Shown in pieces: positions 38,215-53,221 of a stretch of DNA of 64,000 nucleotides. Under the pieces are notes generated by a model that was not told the origin of the DNA, ran no database searches, and saw nothing but the letters and a program-made list of their open reading frames with translations. The stretch's first letter is position 1. Each line of letters opens with the position of its first letter. The translations under genes and the position numbers were made by a program. The stretch comes from Chlorokybus atmophyticus (taxonomy: Eukaryota > Streptophyta > Chlorokybophyceae > Chlorokybales > Chlorokybaceae), in assembly GCA_009103225.1 (NCBI GenBank), contig RHPI01001292.1:352430-416429 (forward strand), given 5' to 3'.

Positions 38215-40996
38215 CAACACTCGCTCACTTGTCCCTGTCCCTCAGCTCCGGCGGCCACTCCCAGAAGTTCTTCCCTCCCAACATGCGATCGATCGCCGTG
38301 AAGAGCCCCGCGTCCCAGGCCCACGCGTTGGCGGGGTCGGACTTCCACGCGTCGAAGTGGACGCGGAGGGCGGGGGGACCGGCGGGGGAGAGGAGACGGG
38401 AGGCGGCTTTGTGGAGCAAGGGGTCTGTGGGGGCATGTGGGTGGGTGCGCGTGTGCTTGTATATGTATATGCATGCGTGTGCGTGTATGCGTGCGTGCGT
38501 GCGTGCACGCGCTTGTGCTTTATTGCATGTAAGCGCGCGCGTGTGAGTGCGCCTGCGATTGTATGCATTGTGCACGTGCGCGTGCGCGTGTATGCATGTG
38601 CGCAAGTGCATGGGTGTGCACCCGCGCACATATGCGTATATGTGCGCGTGCAGGCGCGCATGGCTTGCTGGCACCTGAGACACACCCACGCACAGTTGCG
38701 CGTTCATGTGCGTGTTGAAGTACCTAGCACACACACCTTTTATGGCTGCGACAGCTGGGAAGTCAGCTCGGCCGGCGGGTAGCGGGTGTGGGCGGTCCGA
38801 CTCGTCGAGGAGGCCGTCACCGATGAGGGCGTCTATCGCCACAAGCAGCGTGTTCCCTGCGCAATTCGCCCTGCGTGTATTGTAGTAAACACATACACAC
38901 TCAACAATGGCAAGCCAGTCTCATGGTGCATGACTGCTAAGATGCACACTGTGTTGGTGCATCCGTGGCCTTGACGATGACGGAGACCGTGCGTGCGGGT
39001 TGTTGTTCTGTGTGAGTTGGTACACATAACAACGTGTCAAAGGCCCACAGTACCAGCGCTGGAATCAGAGCCGGAGTATGGTGACCAGTAGTCTGGACGG
39101 CTTGGTGTGGGTCTACCAGGCGGCACCAAGGGCAACACCTGCCAGCACGCACACCCGCATACGACCTTCATCACCTCAAGCATGTGCATCATGTCAAACC
39201 CCCAAACATTCTCTCAGCCTCACCTGCCATATGGTCATCCCCGCTTCCGCCATCCAGTCCACGAACCGGTACGCGTGGTACCCCATGTCCCCGCAGCCGG
39301 CGGGTCCCGGGAGGGACGTCGGGTGGAGCAGCACGCCCGCGCGACGCCTCCTCGCGGGTGAGGAGGAAGCCTCTGCATACGGCTGAGGCATGGCGTGACC
39401 GACGTGGGGATCGGAGGCCCAGACGGACTCGGGGGCAGTGATGAGTTGGTCCTCTGTTGCAAAGAGGAGGAGACGTAGTCACAACCCAACATTAACTTCA
39501 TACAACTCGCGCATCCACGCACCTGTCAGCGACAAGCGAGTGCGCACGCGCACACATGCACGCACATGCAGGTGCGTATGCATACGCACACGCATGTGCA
39601 CACATGTATGCACGCACACAGTCACAGGCACACGCGCGCACGCGCACGTGTGCACGCGTATGCGCACGGGCACATGCAAGCACAACCTACCTGTGATGGA
39701 GAGTGCCATGAGCGCTTTGAGGTCCGCTCTCACGCGCTCGAACTCGGCCGCCGCCTCCTGCTGGCTGCGAGGGGGCCTGCCCGCGGCCTCCCAGCGCTGG
39801 TAAGCCCACTTCTCGCACAGACGCAGCGACGGCTCCACTGATGATGAGGGTGATGATAAACTCTGCTGGCCGTCTCGCTTGGCACACCCTGCGCGCATGC
39901 GCACTGAGAGAGTGTGTGTGCACGCGTGACTGTGCATGTGTGCACGCGTGCGCGCACATGTGCACACGCACACACATGCGCACGCGTGTATGTGTGTGCT
40001 TGTGTGAGAGTGAGCAAGTGTTGTATTGCTTCATCATGAGGCAGTGGGACTCACCAATGCCAGCTGGCAGCGGTGGAGGCTGTGGTGGTGGTGGTGGCGT
40101 TGGTGCCGGCTCTGTTACGTAAAGAGGGATGGAAAAGGGCGTGCCGGGTATGCCGTCGCGGTTGTGCCACACGCCCGAGTCGCCCTCGCGCACGGCGAAC
40201 TGAAGCTGCGTCCTGGGCGCCACACGACCGAGAGGCAAGACAGTCTGCTGCACGCCATCATCCCCCTGTGTGGTGCAAGGTCAACGTAGCACACATTCAG
40301 ACGCCCAGGCTCGCATACGCATGTGCACGCACAAACACATAGGTACATTTGCACCTATGCATGTGCGTGTGCACTCGTATATACATACACGCACACGCAC
40401 ACGCGCACGCGCACGAATTTCCATTTCCACCCCACCCTGAGTAGTGTTTCGACGGCCTGCCCCGCGACATCCACCGACCCCGCGGGCCAGCAGTTGTTGG
40501 GCGGCTGCTCCCATCTGCTCCCATTTGCAAGCGCATTCACCAGTCCCCAGTGCAGCGCCAGTCGACCGCGGGCACCCTCAGAACACACGTGAACGTGGAC
40601 GCTACCGTCCGAAGACTCAAAGACAGAAACCTGGGTGAGATTGTTGTAGTTGTTGTTGTTGTTGACGTTGTTGTTGATGCTGATGAAGCGGCACTGACTC
40701 GATCTTACCTTGATGAGGCCTGAATTGTTTGGGAGGTTGAAGGTGTGGTTGGCTTTGGTTAGGGCAGAGAGGGTTGTAAGCGTGCGCTGCGTCCTCCTTC
40801 TCCTTCTTGAGGATGTGATGCTATGGCGTTTATATCGTAGTGGGTGGTTGTTGTGAAGTGGTTGCGATGCGGTGTTGTGAAACGCTTTGTTGCTGGGCCT
40901 CCGCCAGCTTGCTGCTGATGAAGCAGCCTGCTGTCGCTGATGAGGCAGCTGCCATGAGGGTGATGGTGGCAACCACCTCGCAGCCAGCGACCACAT
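36160..40996 (-). CDS. DPE1: 4-alpha-glucanotransferase (DPE1/MalQ) with N-terminal CBM45-like domain
   Basis: Disproportionating enzyme that moves maltosyl units between malto-oligosaccharides during starch breakdown in the plastid. Sixteen exons join in phase: 40709-40996, 40436-40630, 40055-40265, 39691-39837, 39224-39453, 39054-39138, 38737-38856, 38229-38424, 38059-38146, 37713-37850, 37526-37612, 37352-37425, 37211-37263, 36839-37119, 36502-36530, 36160-36415; about 825 aa. GH77 landmarks: RAGVLLHPTSLPGPAG, GNTLLVAIDAL, SLFGDAPIYVGGHSADVW, LRIDHFR (nucleophile Asp), IVAEDLGVITPDV (acid/base Glu), YPGTHDNDT (third acid), DVLALDSSTRMNVPG. Residues 1-80 are Arg/Ser/His-rich without acids, like a transit peptide. 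Residues about 97-215 (RLALHWGLV, WEQPP, WPAGS, then QLQFAVREG, VWHNRDG, FSIPL) resemble the CBM45 starch-binding module of glucan water dikinases, followed by a Pro linker. Canonical DPE1 lacks this module. Confidence 0.9.
38430..38730. repeat. Alternating purine-pyrimidine tract in DPE1 intron
   Basis: GTGCGCGTGTG, TGCGTGCGTGCGTGCACGCGC and GTGCGCGTGCGCGTG runs fill the intron 38425-38736. Similar tracts lie in DPE1 introns at 36590-36830, 37870-37970, 39540-39690, 39890-40010 and 40320-40412. The coding exons between them do not show the pattern. Confidence 0.75.
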
Positions 40997-43617
<2,621 letters not shown>

Positions 43618-45524
43618 TTATGCTACGGCTGCTCGCGGCTTTGGAGTGACCTCCACAGGGCTGACATTGCGAACAAAAATGGCGTCAAGAGGGTGATCTC
43701 GCTCGCCCTGCTCATATGTGTAGCTGGATGCCACGGCAAGCAGCGTGCCGTTGCTGTTGAACGCGAGCGCAGCTATGCTCGTGGGATACCTGTATTGCGT
43801 GAACTCAGATCAGTAGTGCCGTGTGCTGTTTGAGGAGGGGGAATACGCGAGTTCAACGTGTGCATGTCAGTGTGTGTCTGTGGGTACGTATTTGCGGGGG
43901 GGCGGGGCATGTGTCCAAGGCACAGGTGCACATGCACGCACGCCGGCATGCTATTGTACCAGCATGTGTGCATGTGCCTTGGGCGAATGCATGCCTTGCA
44001 CGTGCTTTCTTTGCTTTACTGTGGGGCATACCTGCTATACTGGTAAAGGCGCTTTTTGTTGGCACCATCCCACACATTAATGAAGCCGTCGCAGCCGCCT
44101 GTGGCGAATGTCCCGCACGGATGAAACGCAATCGCGTTGACGGGAAACACAGTATCCCTCCCCGCTTTGGTCTGCCGATGGCACTTGAACGCGTACTTCT
44201 TTGCTTGGACCGCCTCGCCCAAGTCAAAGTACTCCATAGCCACACGCCCCTCGACAGATGCCAAAGCATAACCTAGAAGATGCGAATGAGTTGCAAACAT
44301 GTTGCGCACGTGCATGGATGCACAAGATCACCTGCTGTTGCCATTGTTGTATATGTAACAGATGGACCCAAAATGCACCATAAACATATGCATGTCAAGT
44401 GCACGCACATTTACCATGGCAAACTACTCTTACCTGTGTTGTCGGGGTAACACCGAATGCTGCGCGTTTGATATTTGAGTGAGGACTCGCGCTGCTGCTC
44501 CGGCACGGACATGTTGCGCAGATCATAGATGAGCACGTGTCTGCCAGCGGTTCCAACAACCAGACGCTCGGCCGACCGTGAGATGGTATACACCTGTCGT
44601 AGAATGTTGGAGAACAGGAAACATGATAAGAGTGCCAGTGCTGCTGCTGTTGGCAACAATTGGTGGGCCTTTTGTACCCGGTCGGGCAAAGCCACTGTTC
44701 CAATCAACGCCCTGTCGGCGGGTGAGCGAGGGTCCCATCGCTTGAGCGTGCGATCCCAGCTACCCGTCACAACCTCGCCTGAAAAAAGGAAGAGATTGAT
44801 TGTATAACACCGCTACTGTGTATTGCCGCACATGTGACTTTGATTGCTACTCGACAACTGCGCAAGCACCTGTGGCGGGGACATGCTCGACGCACTTGAT
44901 GGCTTCATCATGCCGGCCCAGAATGTCCTCAGTGCCAGAGATGATGTCATATCTGAGCGTTACATGCATGCTCATCAGCTGAACCAAGCACAACCAATGC
45001 ACACTTTGTAACATTAACAGTTGTTGCGTGCATGCGGACACAATTGCAAACCAACTCACACTTTCACAGCTCGATCAAGGCCTCCGCTGATGACGTGCGA
45101 AGACTCCACAAAGCAGGCGTCCAGCACCGGCCCACGGTGCTTGTAGATGGACCGAAGCACGCACAGCCCAGCGTCATACAACCTCACACTCTGTGTTTGA
45201 ATGACAATGTGGTTAACTTCCAAAAACAGGGGAATAAACAAACCAGCACAGAGACAAGTAAGACAGCAAGCGAGCAAGCAAGCAAAGGAGCAAGTGAACA
45301 GAGAAGCAAGGCAGCAGAAACGGAAGTATGTGGGTGAGCATGTAAGCAAGCTTGTGATCCAGCAAGCATTCGTGCAAATGAGGCTATGCACTCACGCAGT
45401 CCCAGGAGGTGGCGACGAGAAGGTCTGTGTCGGGGGCGAAGCGCAGCGAAGATATGCCGTCGCTGGGAGGTGGTCCAAGCTCCCGCCCCGCCGCCGCCGC
45501 CCCCGCCGCCTGCGGCTGCTGCAT
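43618..45524 (-). CDS. BUB3: BUB3 spindle-checkpoint WD40 protein
   Basis: Seven-bladed WD40 propeller that docks BUB1/BUBR1-type proteins to phosphorylated MELT repeats at kinetochores. Seven exons in phase: 45396-45524, 45060-45190, 44870-44952, 44678-44778, 44434-44593, 44032-44272, 43618-43789, giving 338 aa, the family's normal length. Visible: [122 protein letters not shown] and [16 protein letters not shown]. These distinguish it from the related RAE1. The exon 2 donor is placed at GT|GTGAGT because that restores VYD in blade 2. An Ala/Gln/Gly leader of about 15 residues precedes the first blade. Confidence 0.96.
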
Positions 45525-45927
45525 TCTCTGCCCTCCACTTTAAGGCGGGGAAACCCTATTCAGCTACTTGTCATCGCCGTCGTTGTCGCCGTCGACGTTG
45601 ACGGTGCTGTCGACGTTGCTTCTTGCTGAGGAGAAGCTTCAGGCTTTAAGCTTTATTCAACCTGGTGGGCTACCCCAAAGGGGTGGAGCGTGTCGCTGTC
45701 TGTTTTGCTCTGAGAGGGAAACATGCTCCCTGTGTGAAGCCGCTGCTGTGTGTGTTGAGGCATAATCAGTACTTTTCAGCTTGTAGCAAGCCACACTGTT
45801 TTAAGTGTTAGCTAGAAGGACCTGCAGACTGTGCTTTTAGCCTGTCTCCAAGTGTGTGAAGCGTTTCCTTGAGGTGAGAGCGAATAAGCAATTGCGTAAG
45901 TGAGGGCAAGGTAGCAGAGTAGACAGG
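45525..45927. promoter_or_regulatory. Divergent promoter BUB3 / PPIL2 with telo-box
   Basis: About 400 bp between two opposite start codons. AAACCCTA at 45551-45558 lies 27 bp before the BUB3 start, within its likely 5' UTR. A GTCGCCGTCGACGTTGACGG stretch follows at 45579-45604. Confidence 0.55.
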
Positions 45928-48900
45928 ATGGGGAAGAAGCAGCACAGCAAGGACCGCATGTACATCACGAAGACGGAATGGGCGACGGAGTGGGGCGGCC
46001 ACAAGAACAAAGCGCGCCTGCCCTTTCAGCGCCTCCCATTCTACTGCTGCGCGTATGTGTCCTGCCATAACTCGTTGTGTTATACATCTCTTAGCTATGG
46101 GGTAGTAGCTGAAAGACCATCACAATAACTTTGCTTACAACGCAGGCTCTCTTTCACACCGTTCGAGGACGCTGTGTGTACCGCCGACGGCACCGTGTTT
46201 GAGATCCTGTAAGCAGTTGGACTTCAATTTTGTTGTTGTCCTACTGTTACAGTGTGTGCTTTGGGGAACTGGCAGTAAGCAATCCTTGTTCATCTTGTCT
46301 GTGTGCGTGTTTGTTGAACTACTGTTACAGAATGTGCTCGGGGACTTGCAGTATGTGCTTATTGTTCATCTTGTCTGTGTGCGTTTGTTATGAAGGAACA
46401 TTGTGCCATACATACAGAAGTTTAAGAAGCACCCTGTCACTGGCGCACCGCTCAAAGTTCAAGACCTCATTAAGCTGAACTTCCACAAGAATTCAGATGG
46501 TGAGTGTTGGGTTATTGCCCCTCTTCTCACTCGGTTATGACAAAACTTTCGCTAAATCTCTGCATTTATGGTTTATTGCAGGGGAGTACCACTGCCCAGT
46601 GCTTCACAAAGTGTTCACTGAGTTCACGCACATCGTGGCGGTGCGCACCACGGGCAATGTGTACTGCTACGAGGCAATCCAGCAGCTCTGTCTCAAGACC
46701 AAAAACTTCAAGGATCTCCTCACAGACGAGCCGTTCATCAAGGCCGACATTATCACACTGCAGGTGTGCACACGTGCGATGGTGCGAGTGTTTGTGTGCA
46801 CACTTGTGTGCGTGCATGTGATGTCATGACCAAGTGTGCATATCTCCCTTCTCACAGTTATAAATTTCTCCACACAGGATCCCAATAATCTGGAAACACG
46901 AGTGATCTCCAAGTTTGATCATGTGGAGAAGGGCCTTGAGGTTGAAGATGAAGGTGAGGCCGTGGTAACATGGCTCTGCGAAGCGTGTGTAGTTGTCAGT
47001 GGCTTGTTGTTACACCATGTTACCAATTTGCTGTGCAGAGGCTGAGAAGCTGCGCAATGATCCCGCTTACAACATACGCACGAGTGAAGACATGAAGCGC
47101 GTGATACAAGCACTCGGGACACAAGATGTGCGCATGTGTCCTCATACACAGTTCACACGTACTGCCTTTATGTGTGCTTGACTTGCTTTTCGTGACGTCA
47201 TCCACCCGCAGGCAGCAGCTATTGCAGCGCATGGAGGTGGTGGCAAAGCGGCCGAGGCTGAGAGGAGAGCGGCGTTGGCGCTGGCGGAGGAGAGGACGCG
47301 CCGGGCCACCGAGGGTGAGGAAGCCGAGCCCGCGCCCAAGCCTATTCCTCAGAGCATTACTGACATTGCTGCCGCCACCGCTGGGCGAGGCCAACAGGAT
47401 AAAATCAGAGCCATGTCGAATGAGAAGGTGAGATGGCGTGCATTCGAGCATGCGCACATGTGCACGTTTATATCTGGGTGTGTGCGTGCGTGCATGTATC
47501 AATGGGTGCGCATGTGCATGTGCATACGTGTGCCTGTATGCGCGATATGCAGGTGCATGCGAGTGCGCAGGCATGTTGATGTGTGCTTTATTATGTCATT
47601 GACATAACTACTATTCCTCTACACAGGCTGCGGCACGGTTAGCTGCTGCTGCGGTGGACCAGGCAGCGGCTGCGCAGGCTGCGGCAGCAGCAGCCAGTGC
47701 AAGCAAGACGGTGAAACAGCGGTACACTACCGGTGCAGTGTCTCGTTCATTCACATCCACGGCCTGTGATGTGGCCACGCAAAACAACCTTGCCGAGCTC
47801 AAGGTTTGCCAATGCTGAGGTGTTATTATAAACTACCCTTGAGAGAGTTTGCTAACGCTGTTTCCTGGTGGCGTTGACGCACTCAGGTTGAGAAAACCCC
47901 CACAAAGAAGGGCTATGTGCGATTGCACACCACGCATGGCGACATCAACGTTGAGCTGCATTGTGACATTGTAAGTGTTGTTGGATTTGTTAGGTGTTTG
48001 CTGTGCTGGATACGAACGTTTTGGACCCATGCCTTTGCATATAGGTACCTCGCACATGTGAGAACTTCCTGACCTTATGCGAGGCCGGCTACTATGATGG
48101 TGTTGTCTTTCACCGCAGCATCAAGAACTTCATGGTTAGTTCTTGCATGCCCTAGCGATGCCGCACACAGCTGGCCTAGCAGGTATCTGTGTTGGACCAA
48201 CAATTTGCGTACAGATACAAGGAGGCGATCCAACGGGCACGGGCACAGGGGGCGAGTCGATGTGGAAGCGGGTTGGTCTTTCACTGCAGGCTGATAGTTG
48301 TGTCACACCCCGAGGCTGTTAACATAGTCTTATGAGTTCTTCATTGTGTTGCAGCCTTTCAAGGATGAGTTGAATTCCAAGTTGACGCATTCAGGGCGAG
48401 GCGTGTTGAGCATGGCCAACTCAGGGCCGCATTCAAATGGCTCGCAATTGTGCGTAGCTTTTCTTTTGCAGCGTCATCATGCTGATCTACATCACACAGT
48501 GTTTCTTATCTCTGTTTACTGTGCATACAGCTTCATCCTCTACAAGTCTGCAAAGCATCTGGACTACAAGCACACGGTGTTTGGGCGTGTCGTGGGTCAA
48601 ATGGACACTCTGTCCACGATGGAGAAAGTACCTGTGGACAAGAATGACAAGCCTTCAGTACGTAGATGGCTTCATCATTATGGTGCACCTTCCATGCATA
48701 GTGATGACCTTGTTGTATGGCTCACTCTGTCATGCAGGAGGAGATAAAGATTGAGAGTGTCACGGTGTTTGTCAACCCGTATACAGAAGAGGAGGAAGCA
48801 GAGGAGCCCGCTACTACGGCTGCCCCTGCATCAGATGCCGCTGATGTATGCACAAGACTTGTGAAGCTCTTTTGTAATACATGGCATTATGACGCATATT

Positions 48901-49215
48901 CTACTGACGTCATTGTGTTGGTTGCAGGAGGAGAGGGGCCAGTGGTACAGCAACCCTGCTCCTGCCCACAATGTGCAGCCCGTGCGTGCAGGCATAGGTG
49001 GGTGAATGTCCTTTCCATCGTGTTGTATGTGACTTTTCTTTGATGAGTGAATAGTCTATAATAGTCTCCTTACTGTGCTGTGTGCAGGCAAATACATAGG
49101 ATCCACCACGTCACAGGCGTCTGCCTCTAGGCCTAGTGCAGATGAGGGTGCACCAGCAGCTAAGAAAGCCAAAACAACACCTGCTAAAACAGCGTGGAAC
49201 TTCTCTAGTTGGTAA
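45928..49215 (+). CDS. PPIL2: PPIL2/CYP65-type U-box cyclophilin
   Basis: Spliceosome-associated nuclear protein combining a U-box-like E3 module and a cyclophilin peptidyl-prolyl isomerase. Sixteen exons in phase: 45928-46052, 46146-46208, 46396-46499, 46582-46763, 46878-46953, 47039-47127, 47212-47427, 47627-47803, 47887-47970, 48045-48134, 48215-48271, 48355-48449, 48531-48657, 48738-48845, 48928-48997, 49088-49215; 596 aa, close to plant homologues. N-terminal [19 protein letters not shown] and the U-box pair ([18 protein letters not shown], then [18 protein letters not shown]). An Ala-rich coiled stretch occupies about 245-320. The cyclophilin domain begins [18 protein letters not shown] and runs [62 protein letters not shown]. 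In the catalytic FHR motif His and Arg are present. It ends in an Ala/Lys tail, [10 protein letters not shown]. Confidence 0.96.
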
Positions 49216-51693
49216 CCATGTACTGCAACGTGTACATAGTCAGGTATTTAGCATAAGCAGTGTGGCTCTTACATCGTGCAGGTTTTGCTGCGCGCAAGCT
49301 AGCCATATTCTCACAACCATTTTCCCATTGTTGCCTTGAGCACTCTCCCAGCATTGGTGGTCTATGTGGTCTTCCATTATTTTCCATGCCCAGTTGGCAT
49401 GTGCAACGCAACATTCTGCCTCGCCTTGACTTTCTTGGGGCGCAATGGACCAGCACGAGCGCATACTACCTGCACCTCGCCGATGCATTGCACATGGGCA
49501 ATAGTGCTAGTTAGTGAAGTGAGTAGCCCGGTGGTTGGATGTGTACGGGGTGCTACATCATTCATGCTGGCGCAAGCAATGTTGTGTGTGCGTGTATGGG
49601 CATGGCTGCATATCAATTGCCTGAACGCTGGGTCTTTGTGTGATAGAGGGAGGTTGAATATGCCTACATGGTGTGGCTGTTGTGTTGCACTTTGCATGCC
49701 GCCTATGACATGCATGTGCCAACCCTGTTACTCTTTATACACATGCTTGGCTGAGAGAGTTGAAATAGAAACACAAAGCTACATCCCCGGCAAGTGGTTT
49801 TGCTGAGCACTTTGCCTTGGTGATGTAGTGGCTTCGGAATTTATCTCATTTCAAGGAAAAGAGCCACAGGGTTGCAATATGCAAGCCATTACATCAATGG
49901 CATTTAACTAGGCGCATATTATGTTATGATGTGGCTCTACTAACTTGAGTATGGATAAATTGCTCCAAAGTGTGGCTCTTCAAGGAGGTAAATTCAGTTT
50001 GTTTCCATTTTCAAGCCAACAAGCAAAAATTAGCCAGTAATTGGAACACGGCCCCCGCCGTACATCTATGCTTGTTATCTGCTGCCTTGCTTGCTTGCTG
50101 CCATGTTTGAATGATAGTGTTGAGTTGATAAAGTTGCATGTACTACCATACCTTATATACATGCTTAATGATAGACTAGTAAAGCCTGTTGAAGGGATGC
50201 TACTGGCACAGCTTTTCGTAATCTTGAACACATGTTCAACTGCATGTGTGCATTGGGTTTTGCAGTGTCGCATCATCAACATGCAAATTGCGGACGTACC
50301 TTGGCATGTCTTGACCTGCAACACCATCATAGCTAATGTTGTTCCTATTTTGTGTTTGTGTCCTTTACCCCTGTCGTGATTTTGGGCTTATTTATAGCCT
50401 AAATGCAAAGCAATAATGGATAGCAAGCAATGCAGACCACTGTTTGTGACAACCACAGCTAAGGTAGGGGCAATGCAAGACTATGTGCAATAATATAGTC
50501 TAATTGTATAATGTATGGCATTTGCATGCAATGGACAACGAACAACTACCACATACATCTCTGTATGCAAATGGTGCTGAGGGACTGAGGTAGCAGTAGG
50601 CAGCAGGCATGCAGTAGACTACTAGCACCCAATTAATCTCTAGCAACAACGCTGGAGGTTGAACTCAAGTCCTCCCGCAGCAGCAAGCAGGCAGGCAAGC
50701 AAAGTAGCAGCAATGGGGCGAAGGGCGAAGGGTGCGGTGCTGTATGGTTGCGACTATGTTGTTATTGATCGTATAAGGCATATTTACATGTTTTCCGTCA
50801 GGTACTATAGCAATGTCTTCGAAGATATTTTGGCCTGCATGTATTTTACAAGTATGCGATATGCTGGTTGACTTAACAGAATTAAATAACAGTTATTACA
50901 AGTAAACGTAGTTAAAAACGTGGTAATATTCGGTTGTAGTCCAATTTGATTTGCATGCAATAGACGTACTGGAGTAACTCGTACGTTACAACTGAGAAAG
51001 TACCTTGAAAGGCTTAAGTTGTGGTGTTACTGAAATATTTTGGACATTAACAACACCAACATTAGTGCAATCCAATTTGTGATGTTACTTGCAAAAGATT
51101 GAATTGAAACAATTGTAATGTTGAGTGTGCGTTGTAACGTATGTGTCAATACGGTAATCTTGGCCAGACTTTACAACCATTCCACCGTGCAATGCTTGTA
51201 AAGTGCACGGCTTTGACCTACCAGGTACACAGCAGCACAAAAACGTTATACAAGTACATCAAGTTGAAGAGAACATGGCCTCGATGTGATTGTTATTCAT
51301 GTCTAAATCCTCACAGGCGGCCTGTCACTGAACTTGTCAAGTCCCTGAAGTCGGCGAATTGTCAGTTGCAGGCTATAGTCACGCGTGAGGACCACTGCAT
51401 TCCAATGCCAATTGTCCCTAATGCAAGACGCGCGGTATGCAGACAAATTCAAACGCATGCTGCTCCGGTGATCGCCGCGGCCGCCGGCGCTGCCGCCTCC
51501 TCTTCCTCCGTGGCGGCATAGCTGGCCTGGTCGCCGTGCTCGACGGCCCCATCTCTCCATGTCCCGCTGCTCTGGCTTCCAATGAGCAGCTCATGGCGGC
51601 GGAGGCAACCGAAGCAGGACCCGGATGAGTTGAAGGTGAACGAGGTGTTGGTGAAGGAGGTGGAGGAGCAGGTGGAGGAGGAGCAGGAGCACA
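49216..51693. other. Gene-free stretch between PPIL2 and lipocalin
   Basis: Mostly AT-rich with short open frames lacking protein character. Poly(GCA)-type sequence occurs near 50670-50715. From about 51430 it becomes GC-rich, and 51600-51693 reads as a Glu/Val-rich frame (VEEQVEEEQ) out of frame with the lipocalin; this is probably 5' UTR, or an upstream frame that overlaps the start. Confidence 0.5.
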
Positions 51694-53221
51694 ATGGGGT
51701 GCAGCAGGAGTAAGCATGCTGACGGCGAGGATCACGATGGGGAACCTGCTGAGGGCGAGGAGCTTGAGCTTGAGAGGTTCTGCGGGAAGTGGTACGTGGT
51801 GGGTTCAACGCTGCCACTGTGGAGGGAGAACATGCGGCCAGCTATGGAGTACACACTGCTGCAGGGCGGCGGTGGTCGTCGCCTCAGGGACGAGGTGACC
51901 TACATGGCCCCCGGCAAGGCCGCCCTCAACCGCGTTCTGGGCGTGGACACCGTCGTGGGGCGAGGAGCCTTCGTGTGGAGAGGCGCAGGGCTGCTACGCC
52001 TCGTCTCGTCACGATGGAGAGTAGCCTACCTGGACCCAGAGTACAGATGGGCGATCTCATCCTTTCAGGTAGGTGTGCATGTTGGTCGGGGGGGTGGGGG
52101 GGTGGGCATGCACACGCACTTGTGTGCATGTGTGCGTGCGTGCATGTGCATGTGCATTCTAGTGTAGTGGTGTCAAGTGTGCATGCAGTCTCAAGTGCAT
52201 GCTTGTAAAAGTCTGTGCATTGCGCCTCATGCTGTGTATGCCAAGTTCAGTGTACATACGGGCAGCATGTACGACTACTACTACTGCTGCTGCAGCAGCG
52301 TATGCTGCAAGCTACCATGACAGTAGTAAAGCTTGTCTTCAGCAGCACTGACCAAGCTATCCAATTTGCTAGCCGAGCCCAATGCCAGCATGTACGCCTG
52401 TACACACATGGACATGCACATTGACAGAAGCAACTGAAGCAAGCTTCCATACTTGCCAGCGTTTTGACAATACAAAGACAGCATGACTTTATCCATCATA
52501 CCTACATGCAGCTTATAGCGGTACACATCCGCATTGGTCGGTGACAGCAATCAATTCAACAATACACAAACTGTGCATGTTACCCCCCGGCGCGCCATGG
52601 CTAGTGTACATAACCATTTGTCCCTGGCAGAAAACCTTGTTCACGCCTCGCGGTGTGGACATCATAGCGCGCGAGCCGCACATGCCGCAGGACCTGTACA
52701 ACGCGCTGGTGCAGAAACTGCGCGACGACCCGCATTTGAGCTTCATGGCTGAAGACATGTTCCGGCCTCAGCAGGGCGAACTTGGCGTTGTGACCACCAT
52801 CGCAGAGGTACACACATGCACACACACAGAAGGAGGCACGCACACGCACATGCACACACGTACGCATGCACATGTATTTTGTGACCCGTTGCTGTGTCCT
52901 TTGCAACACGTTTCTGGTTACGCATGTACACACACAACCTTGTATAAATGTGGCGAGATGTTGTGTCGAATTCAAAAACTCGTGTCTATTCAGGGCGACG
53001 AGAACGTGTCAGGTGGCAACACGCCCGTGGCGCGGTTCTCAACGGAAGAGAAGGGCAAAGAGGCGGCTGAGCCCACGCCTGAGCCGTCTCCGCGGCATCC
53101 GCACACAAGCACTCAACCCACAAGCCAACATCCACCACCCGCCTCGGCCGCCTCCCAACCGCGCGCAAGCCGGTTCTCTGCGAGCACAAGCGAGATCACA
53201 CCTGAGATGCCACCATTGTGA
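51694..53221 (+). CDS. Lipocalin-domain protein with N-myristoylation motif
   Basis: Three exons in phase: 51694-52068, 52631-52807, 52994-53221, giving 259 aa. It begins MGCSRSKH, a classic Gly-2 myristoylation and Cys-3 palmitoylation context, so it is probably membrane-tethered rather than secreted. After an acidic linker, the lipocalin barrel opens with FCGKWYVVGSTLPLWREN (the GxW signature), then RDEVTYMAPGKA, GAFVWRGAGLLRLVSSRWRV, DPEYRWAISSFQ and KTLFTPRGVDIIARE. Plant lipocalins of this kind bind hydrophobic ligands and are linked to membrane and stress protection. The last exon adds about 75 residues of Ser/Pro/Thr/Glu-rich disordered tail (ARFSTEEKGKEAAEP, ending EMPPL) beyond the barrel. 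The start at 51694 is favoured by the myristoylation motif; nearby ATGs are in other frames. Confidence 0.85.

Noticed and set aside
29500-40400. Many His/Thr/Val/Cys-rich open frames such as HTHTH or VCVCVR
   Set aside because: They arise from alternating TG/CA intron tracts in all six frames.
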